Shown in pieces: positions 16,080 through 25,438 of a DNA stretch of 41,427 bases. The translations under genes were made by a program, and so were the position numbers. The number at the start of each line of letters is the position of its first letter. Position 1 is the stretch's first letter. Source of the stretch: Bacteroidota bacterium (GTDB taxonomy: Bacteria; Bacteroidota; Rhodothermia; Rhodothermales; Salinibacteraceae); NCBI GenBank assembly GCA_009908415.1, contig JAAAPH010000325.1:1-41427 (forward strand). Direction: 5' to 3'. A model generated the notes under the pieces. The model was not told where the DNA came from. It ran no database searches and was given only the letters and a program-made list of their open reading frames with translations.

Positions 16080-17003
16080 ATGCGCCTTCTCTTCATGGGC
16101 ACACCCGAGTTTGCCGTGCCATCGCTCCGTGCCCTCGTGGAGGCGGGGTACCCGCCGGTTGCCGTCGCCACCGGGCCGGACCGCCCCCGCGGCCGGGGGC
16201 AGAAGATGACGCCAACGCCCGTCAAGAAGGCGGCTCAGGAGGCCGGCATCGATCGCCTGCTTCAGCCCGAATCGGTCAAGGACCCGACCTTTGCAGAGGC
16301 CGTGGCGGACGTGGCGCCGGACGTCATCGCCGTCGTGGCGTTCAAAATTCTGCCGCCGGAGGTCTTCACCGTCGCCAAGCAGGGCGCCTTCAACCTGCAC
16401 GGCTCGCTGCTGCCGAAGTACCGCGGCGCGGCTCCCATCAATCGGGCGGTCATGGACGGCGCGAGCGAGACCGGCGTCACGACATTCTTCCTGAAAGAGA
16501 AGGTGGATACGGGCGACATCATCTTGAAAAAGCGCATGTCCATCGGCCCGAACGAAACGGCGGGCGAGGTGCACGACCGCATGAAGCACCTGGGCGCCGA
16601 GGCCGTCGTCGAAACCGTTCAGCAGATAGACGCCGGCACGGTGACCACGACCCCGCAGCAGGACGCGGAGGCCACGCCGGCCCCCAAGATTCACACCGAA
16701 GAATGCGAGGTTCCGTGGGGTCGGCCGGCGGCCGACGTCCACAACCACATCCGCGGCCTGTCGCCGTATCCGGGGGCTTGGACTGTGCACGATGGCACAC
16801 GCCTCAAAATCTACCGTGCCCGACCGGCAGCAGGGCGTGGAGCAGCCGGCACGGTGCTCGAAGCCGGCGACCGACTCGTCGTCGCGTGCGGGGACGAGGC
16901 CGTCGAGGTGGTCACAATTCAGCAGCCGGGCCGCAGTCGGCTGGAGGCGCCGGACTTCTTGAATGGCTACGACCTGCACGTCGGCGACCGGCTGGGCGCA
17001 TGA
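16080..17003 (+). CDS. fmt: Methionyl-tRNA formyltransferase
   Basis: MRLLFMGTPEFAVPSLRALVEAGYPPVAVATGPDRPRGRGQKMTPTPVKKAA; NLHGSLLPKYRGAAPINRAVMDG. Confidence 0.97.
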   Translation: MRLLFMGTPEFAVPSLRALVEAGYPPVAVATGPDRPRGRGQKMTPTPVKKAAQEAGIDRLLQPESVKDPTFAEAVADVAPDVIAVVAFKILPPEVFTVAKQGAFNLHGSLLPKYRGAAPINRAVMDGASETGVTTFFLKEKVDTGDIILKKRMSIGPNETAGEVHDRMKHLGAEAVVETVQQIDAGTVTTTPQQDAEATPAPKIHTEECEVPWGRPAADVHNHIRGLSPYPGAWTVHDGTRLKIYRARPAAGRGAAGTVLEAGDRLVVACGDEAVEVVTIQQPGRSRLEAPDFLNGYDLHVGDRLGA

Positions 17004-17132
17004 GGGTTGAACGTAGCCGCGGTGTAACACGACGGGTTTGCATGTATAGCCGGCCCGGTGTACCCTCAATGGTGTGCTATAGCGCAGGGCCTCGCACCAC
17101 CATCAGTTCTACAGCACGGATCGGACGCGTTC

Positions 17133-18377
17133 ATGCCGCCTGATTCTTCCCCGCCGAAGGAGGGTTCACGCTCCTCTGTCATGTCCCCGCTCGGCTTGCT
17201 CGATCGGGCGCGGGCCTATGCCGCTACGCCACGGGAGGCGCTTGAGGATGCGGCACGTGAGCTGCTGGATGGAGCGCTCGGAACGGCATCCCATCCGTGG
17301 GCATCGGCCTCCGCACCGGCGGCCCTTAGCCTGATCAGTGATCACACGCACTACTCGAACGGATTCGCGCTGCTTATTCCTGTGATGCAGGGAACGGCCG
17401 TAGCCTTGCGCCGCACCGAGCACCGTACCGGGCGCGTCGTGATGGAAGAGGAGAGCACCGTGTATCCCCTGGACGGCGGGCCGGACGTCCCCGCCTGGGT
17501 CCAGGTCGTCGCCGCCACGATGGCGGCGATGGATGGAGGAGGCGAGGCGGTCGACGTCGCCATCGTGAGCACGGTCCCGTCGTCGACCTTCGATGCCTTT
17601 CTCGCAGCCCTAGCCCTAGCCACGGCGCGGGCCGTGATGGCGCACCAGGAGGCTCACAAGGCACCGGGCCGTAAAAACAAGCAGCTGGTTGCTCGTCTTC
17701 CGGCGCTTCGACAGCAGATTGCCGCCTGCACCGGCCTGCCGTTCAGCATCGCACCCCTGATCGGGTCCGCCATGGCCCAGCCCGGCGACCCGTTCACGCT
17801 GGTCGACACGGCGACGCGCGAGCAGCTGCCCGTGGAGACGGCCGCCCGGGACGCGTTGGCATGGCGCCTGCTCGACCCCCAGGTAGCACCGCGCGACGCC
17901 GCGTTTCATCGCCGCCGCCGCGATCAGGCGGACGAGGCGATCGACCTGCTGCAGCAGCGGGCCTTTCCGGAGCTGCGCTCCTTCCGTGAGCTGGAGCATC
18001 AAGACATCCCGCGGGCCATGGACGCGCTGCCCGCTCGGCTGACGTCCGTGGCGCGCCACCTGGTTACCGACAACCGTCGCGTGCAAAAGATGGTGGCGGC
18101 CCTGCGGCGCAGCGATTGGCAGATGGTGGGGGCGCTGCTTCTCATGTCGCACGCCTCACGCCGCGACGCGTGGCAGGGAACGAGCGCTGAAGCGGACTTC
18201 CTCGTCGAACACGTCGAGGCCATGACCCTGGAAGGCGTCTACGGCGCCTGCATGACAGGGCGGGGCGGGTCCGTCGTGATCGTCGGGCAGCCCCGGGCCC
18301 TTCCCCACGGCCTCGACCGCCTCACGGCGGCGTTCGACGATCGGTTCGGGCGCCCCCTTCGCACCATGCCGTTGTAA
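17133..18377 (+). CDS. Divergent galactokinase-like GHMP protein
   Basis: APAALSLISDHTHYSNGFALLIPV aligns with GalK '[21 protein letters not shown]'; RHLVTDNRRVQKMVAALRRSDWQMVGALLLMSHASRRDAWQGTSAEADFLVE...GVYGACMTGRGGSVVIV aligns with the GalK C-terminal half. Confidence 0.7.
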   Translation: MPPDSSPPKEGSRSSVMSPLGLLDRARAYAATPREALEDAARELLDGALGTASHPWASASAPAALSLISDHTHYSNGFALLIPVMQGTAVALRRTEHRTGRVVMEEESTVYPLDGGPDVPAWVQVVAATMAAMDGGGEAVDVAIVSTVPSSTFDAFLAALALATARAVMAHQEAHKAPGRKNKQLVARLPALRQQIAACTGLPFSIAPLIGSAMAQPGDPFTLVDTATREQLPVETAARDALAWRLLDPQVAPRDAAFHRRRRDQADEAIDLLQQRAFPELRSFRELEHQDIPRAMDALPARLTSVARHLVTDNRRVQKMVAALRRSDWQMVGALLLMSHASRRDAWQGTSAEADFLVEHVEAMTLEGVYGACMTGRGGSVVIVGQPRALPHGLDRLTAAFDDRFGRPLRTMPL

Positions 18378-18442
18378 GGGGGCTGCATGTCCCGTCACCG
18401 GGAGGCCCCAACGCATTCTTTGCGATCAATCGACTCTGCTTC

Positions 18443-19438
18443 ATGTCCCAGTTTGACCTTGCCCGCGTAAAGGACCGCATCGCGAGCGAAAGTGCGTTCG
18501 TCGACGACCTGCTGGACGAGATCGGGCGCGTCGTTGTTGGGCAGCGCTACATGATCGAGCGGCTCCTCATCGGGTTGCTGGCCGACGGCCACGTCCTGCT
18601 CGAAGGCGTGCCCGGCCTCGCCAAGACGCTCACCGTCAGCGCGCTCGCCGACGCCATCGGCACGGACTTCCAGCGCATCCAGTTCACCCCCGATCTGCTC
18701 CCGGCCGACCTGCTCGGCACGCTGGTTTACAACCAGAAGGAGGGCAGCTTCTCCATCAAGAAGGGCCCGATCTTCTCGAACATCATCCTGGCCGATGAGA
18801 TCAACCGTTCGCCGGCCAAGGTGCAGAGCGCCCTGTTGGAGAGCATGCAGGAGCGTCAGGTCACGATCGGCGACGAGACATTCCGGCTGGAGGACCCGTT
18901 CCTCGTGCTGGCTACGCAGAACCCCATCGAGCAGGAAGGCACGTACCCGCTGCCCGAAGCGCAGGTCGACCGCTTCATGCTCAAGATCAAGGTAGACTAT
19001 CCGACGCGCGAGGAGGAGTTGGAGATCATGCGCCGGATGGCCCGTACGGGCGGGCCGACCGAGGTGCGCGCGGTCGTGCAGCCGAATCAGATCCTCACGG
19101 CGCGGGACGTGCTCAACGAACTGTATATTGACGAGCGCGTGGAGCAGTACATCATCGACCTGGTGTTCGCCTCGCGTGCGCCCGCCGACTACGGCATGGA
19201 GCGCCTCGTCCCGCTCGTGGACTACGGCGCCTCGCCGCGGGCCAGTATCAACCTGAACCTAGCCGCCCGTGCCCACGCGTTCTTGCAGCACCGCGCGTAC
19301 GTCACGCCGGAGGACGTGCGGTCCGTGGCGCTCGACGTCATGCGGCACCGCGTCGTCATCACGTACGAAGCGGAGGCCGAGGAAGTCACGTCGGCCGACA
19401 TCGTCCAGCAGATCCTCGATACGGTAGAAGTCCCCTGA
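18443..19438 (+). CDS. MoxR-family AAA+ ATPase
   Basis: GQRYMIERLLIGLLADGHVLLEGVPGLAKTLTVSALADAIGTDFQRIQFTPDLLPADLLGT; ILADEINRSPAKVQSALLESMQERQVTIG; ATQNPIEQEGTYPLPEAQVDRFMLKI. Confidence 0.96.
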   Translation: MSQFDLARVKDRIASESAFVDDLLDEIGRVVVGQRYMIERLLIGLLADGHVLLEGVPGLAKTLTVSALADAIGTDFQRIQFTPDLLPADLLGTLVYNQKEGSFSIKKGPIFSNIILADEINRSPAKVQSALLESMQERQVTIGDETFRLEDPFLVLATQNPIEQEGTYPLPEAQVDRFMLKIKVDYPTREEELEIMRRMARTGGPTEVRAVVQPNQILTARDVLNELYIDERVEQYIIDLVFASRAPADYGMERLVPLVDYGASPRASINLNLAARAHAFLQHRAYVTPEDVRSVALDVMRHRVVITYEAEAEEVTSADIVQQILDTVEVP

Positions 19439-19479
19439 CCCGTAGTTCGGAGGGGGGAGTGAGCGGAAGCGCTCGCGGG

Positions 19480-19514
19480 GCATTCGACACTCGGCATTCC
19501 CAAATCGACACGCA
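19480..19514. repeat. Heptameric intergenic repeat (moxR-hprK gap)
   Basis: GCATTCG|ACACTCG|GCATTCC|CAAATCG|ACACGCA then TT and ATG of hprK. Confidence 0.65.
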
Positions 19515-19516
19515 TT

Positions 19517-20533
19517 ATGTCGCACAGGCCGAAGACCTTCCAGAAAGAATCCATTACCGTCGAGTTCATGGTGCGCCAGCTGCGCGAGTCGGTGGGCGTT
19601 GAGATTGAGGCGTTGAACGACGCCGATGCGAGCACGCGAGACGTGACCGAGAGCAACTTGCACCGTCCGGGGCTCGCGCTCGCCGGCTACGTCGATCTGT
19701 TCACGCACCAGCGCGTGCAGATCATCGGCAACACGGAAAGTCGGTACCTGAACCATCTGGACGCGGCAGCGCGGGAAGATGCCTTCGAGCACCTCACCCA
19801 GTTCCCGGTGCCCTGCATCATCGTTACCGCCGGCAACCCGTTCGAGGACGGGTTGGTTGACCGGGCGGCCGACGAAGGCATCCCCGTGTACCGGACGCCG
19901 CTCCCCACCGTGCGCTTCATGGCGGCCCTGCGCGGCTTTTTGACGGACCAGTTCGCGCCCCAACGGACCGTGCACGGCTCGCTGGTCGACGTCTACGGGA
20001 TTGGCATTCTCCTCATCGGGAAGTCCGGGATTGGCAAGAGCGAAGTGGCGCTCGATCTCGTGGAGCGGGGCCACCGCCTGGTGGCCGACGACGTCGTCAT
20101 CGCAACCAAGCAGGAGGGGCCGATCGTCATGGGCTCGGGCACCGACCTGGTGCAGCATTTCATGGAAGTGCGGGGGCTGGGCCTCGTGGACGTGCGGGCC
20201 ATGTTCGGCATCCGCGCCATCCGCTTCCAGAAGCGAATCGAGGTCGTAGTTAATATGCAGCTCTGGGATGCCGATAAGGAGTACACACGCATCGACATGA
20301 TCGAAGACACCCATGACATACTGGGCGTTGACCTGCCCATGGTGCAACTGCCCATCACGCCCGGCAAGAACATCACCGTGATCTGCGAGGTGATTGCCAT
20401 GAACTATCTGCTCCGGCACTACGGCTACGATCCGGCCGAGGTCTTTACCGAGCGGCTCCGGGATCAGATCCGGAGCGAAGGCGCCTCCGTGCCCGCACGG
20501 GGCATTGAGTACTTCGAGGGCGATTACGAGTGA
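19517..20533 (+). CDS. hprK: HPr(Ser) kinase/phosphorylase
   Basis: GILLIGKSGIGKSEVALDLVERGHRLVADDVV; MEVRGLGLVDVRAMFGIRAIRFQKRIEVVVNMQLWD; LPITPGKNITVICEVIAMNYLLRHYGYD. Confidence 0.96.
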   Translation: MSHRPKTFQKESITVEFMVRQLRESVGVEIEALNDADASTRDVTESNLHRPGLALAGYVDLFTHQRVQIIGNTESRYLNHLDAAAREDAFEHLTQFPVPCIIVTAGNPFEDGLVDRAADEGIPVYRTPLPTVRFMAALRGFLTDQFAPQRTVHGSLVDVYGIGILLIGKSGIGKSEVALDLVERGHRLVADDVVIATKQEGPIVMGSGTDLVQHFMEVRGLGLVDVRAMFGIRAIRFQKRIEVVVNMQLWDADKEYTRIDMIEDTHDILGVDLPMVQLPITPGKNITVICEVIAMNYLLRHYGYDPAEVFTERLRDQIRSEGASVPARGIEYFEGDYE

Positions 20534-20913
20534 GCGACCCCCGAGTCGACGTCTCGTGGTGCGGTTGTTGTGGCGTGATGTCACCAGCATAGAAGCAATA
20601 CGGAGAAAGGCGTTCAGCGCCGCTGAGCGCGGATGATACGCCCGCATCAGGTTACGATGCTACCGGTCGGTGTTACGAACATCCCGGCCGGAGTGATTGA
20701 TTTGAGCAGTGGGCACCCCTATATTGCCTGCCGTTGCATAGCAGGTTCGCTCTCATGTTTCCCCCATCTGACGACCGATATCCTGCGTAAGGCCTGCGAC
20801 GTTCTATGGCGTGGCTGAGCCGACGCGGTCCCCGTGCTTTACCGGGCGGGGCCGGGCGGTTCACGCGAGCGCGCTGGGCACACGCGGAGCCCATTCAACC
20901 GGATTCCATCCCC

Positions 20914-21894
20914 ATGGCTCAAGGAAACTATTACTTCGACCCCGAGACGTGTACGTTCGTCGAGGTCGAAACCAGCTATAAGCGCTATGTCAAACAGGCG
21001 GCGATGCTGCTTGGCGTCGCGTTGGTCCTCGCCGCGGGCATTACGTGGATGATCGACAAGTACTGGTTCGGCACCCCCGAAGAGGTGGCGTTGCGATCGG
21101 AGAACCAGGTGTTACAGGACCAACTCACGCAAGTCACCGAGCGGATGGACGTGCTCTCGGGAGAGCTCGACCAGCTGGCCGAAACCGATCGGGAGCTCTA
21201 CCGCACGCTCCTACAGGCCGATCCGATCTCAGACGACGTGCGCCAGGTCGGTGTGGGTGGATCGGATCCGTACGAATCGTATGACCGGTTCGATATGGAA
21301 ACGGCTTCGCTGCTTCGCAAAACGTCGCAGACGCTCGACCAACTGGAGCGCCAGGTCAACCTTCAGAATGAGAGCTTTCAGACCCTGACCGAAGAGGCCG
21401 AGGCGCGGGAGCGCTACTTGCAAGAGCTGCCCGCCTTGATCCCGTCGCAGGGCCCCATCGTATCCGGCTATGGCAAACGGTTCCACCCCATCCTCAAAGT
21501 GCGTAAGATGCACGCCGGCATCGACGTCTTGGTGCGTCCCGGCACGCCCGTCGTGGCACCGGCCGACGGCATCGTGCGGCGCGTTGGCAACAGTCCTACA
21601 TACGGAAAGTACGTCGATATTCGGCATCCGGGCTCCGGGTACATGACGCGCTTCGCGCACCTGTCCGAGTTCGAATCCGGGATGCGACGGGGCCTTCGCG
21701 TCGAGCGCGGCGATACCATCGCATTCAGCGGGAACTCGGGCCGCTCGACCGGGCCCCACTTGCACTACGAAGTGCGTGATCTCCGAACGAAGCGGACGCT
21801 GAATCCCGTCTATTTCTTCGCTCCCGACATGACGCCGGATCGGTACCAAGAGCTCCTCACGACGACCCAACGCCTGGAGGTGGCTCCCGGCTAA
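20914..21894 (+). CDS. M23-family peptidase (membrane-anchored murein hydrolase-like)
   Basis: MAQGNYYFDPETCTFVEVETSYKRYVKQAAMLLGVALVLAAGITWMI; SGYGKRFHPILKVRKMHAGIDVLVRPGTPVVAPADGIV...GRSTGPHLHYEVR. ORF-track start at 20806 is likely too early. Confidence 0.93.
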   Translation: MAQGNYYFDPETCTFVEVETSYKRYVKQAAMLLGVALVLAAGITWMIDKYWFGTPEEVALRSENQVLQDQLTQVTERMDVLSGELDQLAETDRELYRTLLQADPISDDVRQVGVGGSDPYESYDRFDMETASLLRKTSQTLDQLERQVNLQNESFQTLTEEAEARERYLQELPALIPSQGPIVSGYGKRFHPILKVRKMHAGIDVLVRPGTPVVAPADGIVRRVGNSPTYGKYVDIRHPGSGYMTRFAHLSEFESGMRRGLRVERGDTIAFSGNSGRSTGPHLHYEVRDLRTKRTLNPVYFFAPDMTPDRYQELLTTTQRLEVAPG

Positions 21895-21920
21895 GGGCGC
21901 GCTGACGTACAGGTTTTAAC

Positions 21921-21950
21921 GGAGGGTTCCTGATCGATCAGGAACCCTTC
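21921..21950 (+). terminator. Long palindromic terminator after M23 peptidase
   Basis: GGAGGGTTCCTGATCGATCAGGAACCCTTC: near-perfect 30-nt palindrome followed by ATTCGTTTGT. Confidence 0.65.
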
Positions 21951-22037
21951 ATTCGTTTGTGCGAACATTATTCCCGCTGGTCCACCCACCCAATCGCTCC
22001 GTTCGTTCGCTGCTGCGCCATCTCCGTATGTCCGTCG

Positions 22038-24566
22038 ATGCAGAAGCAACCGTCCAAGGCTAGGCCGCCCACGCTCGCTGGCCGGAACTGGAACCTGTGG
22101 AGGCTGGGCCTATGGATTGTAGCGCTGCTTGGAAGCAGCCTGGGAGCCGTGGACGCGGCGCGCGCCGGGCCCCCGCAACAAGCGCCCCGTGCCGACACGA
22201 GCCAAGCGCCGATCGTGCGTTCGGTGGCCTTCAGCGGCAACGCCTTCTTTGCGGACCGCGAGCTGCGCCAGCGCATCCGCATGCTCCCCAATCGCCAATT
22301 CCTGGGGATTCCGGGCTTTACGTGGTGGCGGTGGATCTATCAGCTGGGCGACTCCGGCGCCCTGGGCCGGCGTGTGGGCAATGCGCTGAAGTCGAGCGGG
22401 GAGCCGCCCGCGTACCTCGATTCAACGACCGTGCGCAGCGACGTCGAGCGCCTTGAAATCTACTACGAGCAGCAGGGCTTCCGCGACGCTTCCGTGTCGG
22501 CCGCGGTGCAGCCGCTGACCGATACGGATCAAGTCCATGTGGTGTACCGCATCGAGGCCGGGGCGCCCACCTACTTGCGTACCGTCACGTACGAGGGCCT
22601 CGGCCGGCTGTCCGACGCGCAGAAGCGGCGTCTCGTGCGCGAGTCGGTGCTGGAGCCGGCGCGCATCGACCCCGAGCAGCCCCTGACGTTTCGCGTCGCC
22701 TCGCAGCGGTATACGAAACCCCTGCTGCTCGAAGAGCGGCAGCGCCTGCTCGCGTTTCTGCGCGACGAAGGATTTGCCCGGGTGGCGCGAGACTCCATCC
22801 GGGCCCTGGTGTACCAGCCCGTCGCGGACTCGTTTGACGTCACGCTCCGGGTGCGGACGGGCGGCGCGTATCGATTCGGGGACCTCCAGTTTCGCGTCGT
22901 GGGCCTGGAGGCCGGCGTCGAAACCGAGATCGACACCGTGCAGGTCGAAGGGGCCGATGGGGCATCGGGGTACACGCCCACCGTCACCGCCCGGGTCGAG
23001 CGCGACCGCCGGCTGCGGTTGTCGCTCCTGCGTCGTGCACTTCAGTTCGAGCCCGGGGCGCCCTACAATCGATCGCAGCTGTTGGCCACGAAGCGACGGC
23101 TGGAGAGCACCGGCATCTTCACGTTCACCAATATCATTCCGCAGGCCGACGATACGGTGCGCACGGCGGCGGGGCCGGAGCTTTTTTTACCACACCGCAT
23201 CGAACTGCGCACGCGGCCGCGCCACCGGCTGCGTGCGGAAACGTTCATGCTTCAGCGGAGCGGCGTGTTGCGCGGTGCCGAGAACGAACTCGGCACGGGG
23301 GTCGGGTTCACGTACGAGAATGCCAACCTCCTGGGCGGTGGCGAAACCTTCCGCCTCGGCACGTCGGGCTCGGTGGCCGCCGACTTCGACTCGACGCTGT
23401 TCTCTTCCGCCCAGGCCGAGGTCACGGCCTCGCTCACAAGCCCTTATCTCATCCGCCCGTTCGACTGGCTGGATGATGCGCTGAACCTGTACGACGCCCG
23501 GACGCGCGTGTCGGTCAGCCTCCTCACGGCCCGGCGCGATCAGCTCCGGCTCAACATCCGCGGGCGCGGCTCGGCGCGGCTCCAACTGGAGATGCAGCAC
23601 ACCCCCATCATCACGTCGCTGGTGGACGTCTTCGACCTCAGCCTGAGCAATCCCGATACGCTCCGTGGCTTCCAGCGGCGCTTTCTGAATCGGGTGATTG
23701 GGACCGGGGACAGTCTCTTGATCACCGATCCCGTCCAGCGCGCGCAGATCATCGAGGACTACACGCAGCCTCAAATCAATACGGCGCTGCGCTATACCTT
23801 CCGCGCCTCGAACACGAATCCCTTGCGGCGCGAACGGGGATACAGCTACGAAGCAGCCGCCGAGGTGGGCAACACGGTGCCCTACCTCATCGACCGGTTT
23901 ATTTCGTCTCCTGATACCCTGGAGAACAGCATTCCCGGGTTGCCCTTCCTGCGCGAGAGCGAGTCGAGCCGGCTCATCTACCGGCCGTACGTTCGTTTTC
24001 TGGGCGACCTGCGCCGGTACAAGCCGTTGAGCCGCGGCACCGTCCTGGCCATGAAGCTGCTGGGCGGCGTATCGCATCCCATCGGGCGGCCCGACGTCGT
24101 GCCCTTCGACCGGCGCTTCTATGCCGGCGGCGCGTCGAGCGTGCGCGGGTGGAGCTTGCGCGAGCTTGGCCCCGGGCGCTCGACGCTCGACACGACAGCC
24201 ACCGCCGAAGGCACCACCAATGTGCTCGGCGGCGATATCAAGCTGGAAAGCAGCATCGAGTTGCGCACGACGCTGCTTCGCAATGTGCTGGCCGCTAACT
24301 GGGTGGGGACCACGTTCATCGATGCCGGCAACGTATGGTTCGGGCCCCGGAATCCGGGCAGCGCGGCCGGGCAGTTTGAGTTCGACGATTTCCTGTCGGA
24401 GATTGGAGTGGGGACCGGGGTTGGGCTGCGCTTCGTGTGGGATTATCTGATCGTTCGCTTCGACCTGGCGTATCGCGTGCATGATCCGATCCCCCAGCAG
24501 CAGGGGCTCTTTCCGGATGCCCTCCGGCGCCCTCAGCTTCACTTCGGCATCGGCCACGCGTTTTAG
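22038..24566 (+). CDS. Omp85-family outer membrane protein (BamA/TamA-like, POTRA plus barrel)
   Basis: VRSVAFSGNAFFADRELRQRIRM; GAPYNRSQLLATKRRLESTGIFTFTNI; barrel YAGGASSVRGWSLRELGPG; terminal LHFGIGHAF*. Confidence 0.9.
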   Translation: MQKQPSKARPPTLAGRNWNLWRLGLWIVALLGSSLGAVDAARAGPPQQAPRADTSQAPIVRSVAFSGNAFFADRELRQRIRMLPNRQFLGIPGFTWWRWIYQLGDSGALGRRVGNALKSSGEPPAYLDSTTVRSDVERLEIYYEQQGFRDASVSAAVQPLTDTDQVHVVYRIEAGAPTYLRTVTYEGLGRLSDAQKRRLVRESVLEPARIDPEQPLTFRVASQRYTKPLLLEERQRLLAFLRDEGFARVARDSIRALVYQPVADSFDVTLRVRTGGAYRFGDLQFRVVGLEAGVETEIDTVQVEGADGASGYTPTVTARVERDRRLRLSLLRRALQFEPGAPYNRSQLLATKRRLESTGIFTFTNIIPQADDTVRTAAGPELFLPHRIELRTRPRHRLRAETFMLQRSGVLRGAENELGTGVGFTYENANLLGGGETFRLGTSGSVAADFDSTLFSSAQAEVTASLTSPYLIRPFDWLDDALNLYDARTRVSVSLLTARRDQLRLNIRGRGSARLQLEMQHTPIITSLVDVFDLSLSNPDTLRGFQRRFLNRVIGTGDSLLITDPVQRAQIIEDYTQPQINTALRYTFRASNTNPLRRERGYSYEAAAEVGNTVPYLIDRFISSPDTLENSIPGLPFLRESESSRLIYRPYVRFLGDLRRYKPLSRGTVLAMKLLGGVSHPIGRPDVVPFDRRFYAGGASSVRGWSLRELGPGRSTLDTTATAEGTTNVLGGDIKLESSIELRTTLLRNVLAANWVGTTFIDAGNVWFGPRNPGSAAGQFEFDDFLSEIGVGTGVGLRFVWDYLIVRFDLAYRVHDPIPQQQGLFPDALRRPQLHFGIGHAF

Positions 24567-24616
24567 CACGGTACGCCGCCGCATTCGCTCAATCCAACCG
24601 CGACTTCTCCGGCCTC

Positions 24617-25222
24617 ATGTCTTCGTTTCGCACCGCTGCTCAAACCGCGCGCCGCCTCTACCAACGCATGTTTCGGCGGCAGGCCAGCGAACGCATCCGC
24701 GATGTGATAACGACGCTCGCGCAGGTCCCCGCCTTTGCGACGTGCACGACGAGCACGCTGCGCGCCGTGGCCGAGTCGATGCACCGCCGCACGTACCGAC
24801 GCGACGAGTACATCTACTACGAAGGCGACCCGGGCTTGGGGCTGTACGTGATCCGGCAGGGGCGCGTCCGGTTGCTGGCCGAGGCCTCGGACGACGGGCG
24901 CGCAGAGCTCGGACAGCTCGGTCCGCACGGCCTGTTCGGGACGCTCTCCATCTTCGGCGACTTTCGCCGGCTGGAGACGGTGCAAGCGATGACCGAGGCG
25001 TCTGTCGTGGGGTTCTTCCAGCCCGACCTCAAAAACCTGACGAAGCGGAATCCAAAGGCCGGTGCCGAGATCACGATGCTGCTGGCCCGGCACCTGGCGG
25101 AAGAGCACGTCGACCTGGTAGATGCCATGGCCCATGAGGTCGGCCGTTCATCGGCACTCAGCACCGTGGCCGACACCGCAGCGCGGGCCCTCGAAGATGA
25201 GCGGAGAGCGCGCGGAGCGTAG
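24617..25222 (+). CDS. Cyclic-nucleotide-binding-domain protein lacking an HTH
   Basis: FATCTTSTLRAVAESMHRRTYRRDEYIYYEGDPGLGLYVIRQGRVRLLAEASDDGRAELGQLGPHGLFGTLSIFG; no C-terminal Crp-like HTH motif. Confidence 0.8.
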   Translation: MSSFRTAAQTARRLYQRMFRRQASERIRDVITTLAQVPAFATCTTSTLRAVAESMHRRTYRRDEYIYYEGDPGLGLYVIRQGRVRLLAEASDDGRAELGQLGPHGLFGTLSIFGDFRRLETVQAMTEASVVGFFQPDLKNLTKRNPKAGAEITMLLARHLAEEHVDLVDAMAHEVGRSSALSTVADTAARALEDERRARGA

Positions 25223-25438
25223 GCGCGTCTGCCGGCCGGCGTTGTGCAGCGCGGCGCCTCGTGCCGCGGCCGGTCCGGACCCCGTTCCGTGATGCCGGTG
25301 CGGCGTGCGATAATGCGTGAATCCTGCTATAACCGGCGGCACGATGGATCTCAGGCCCCGGGCGTATCGTTTGCACGATGCTTCGTTGGTCGAGCCCGTC
25401 CGGCCCGCTTCCTCTCCTCCACGCACCCCCTTGATGGC

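Noticed and set aside
23187-24584. 465-aa minus-strand ORF opposite the Omp85 barrel
   Set aside because: Antisense artefact; the + strand has clear barrel motifs and terminal Phe.
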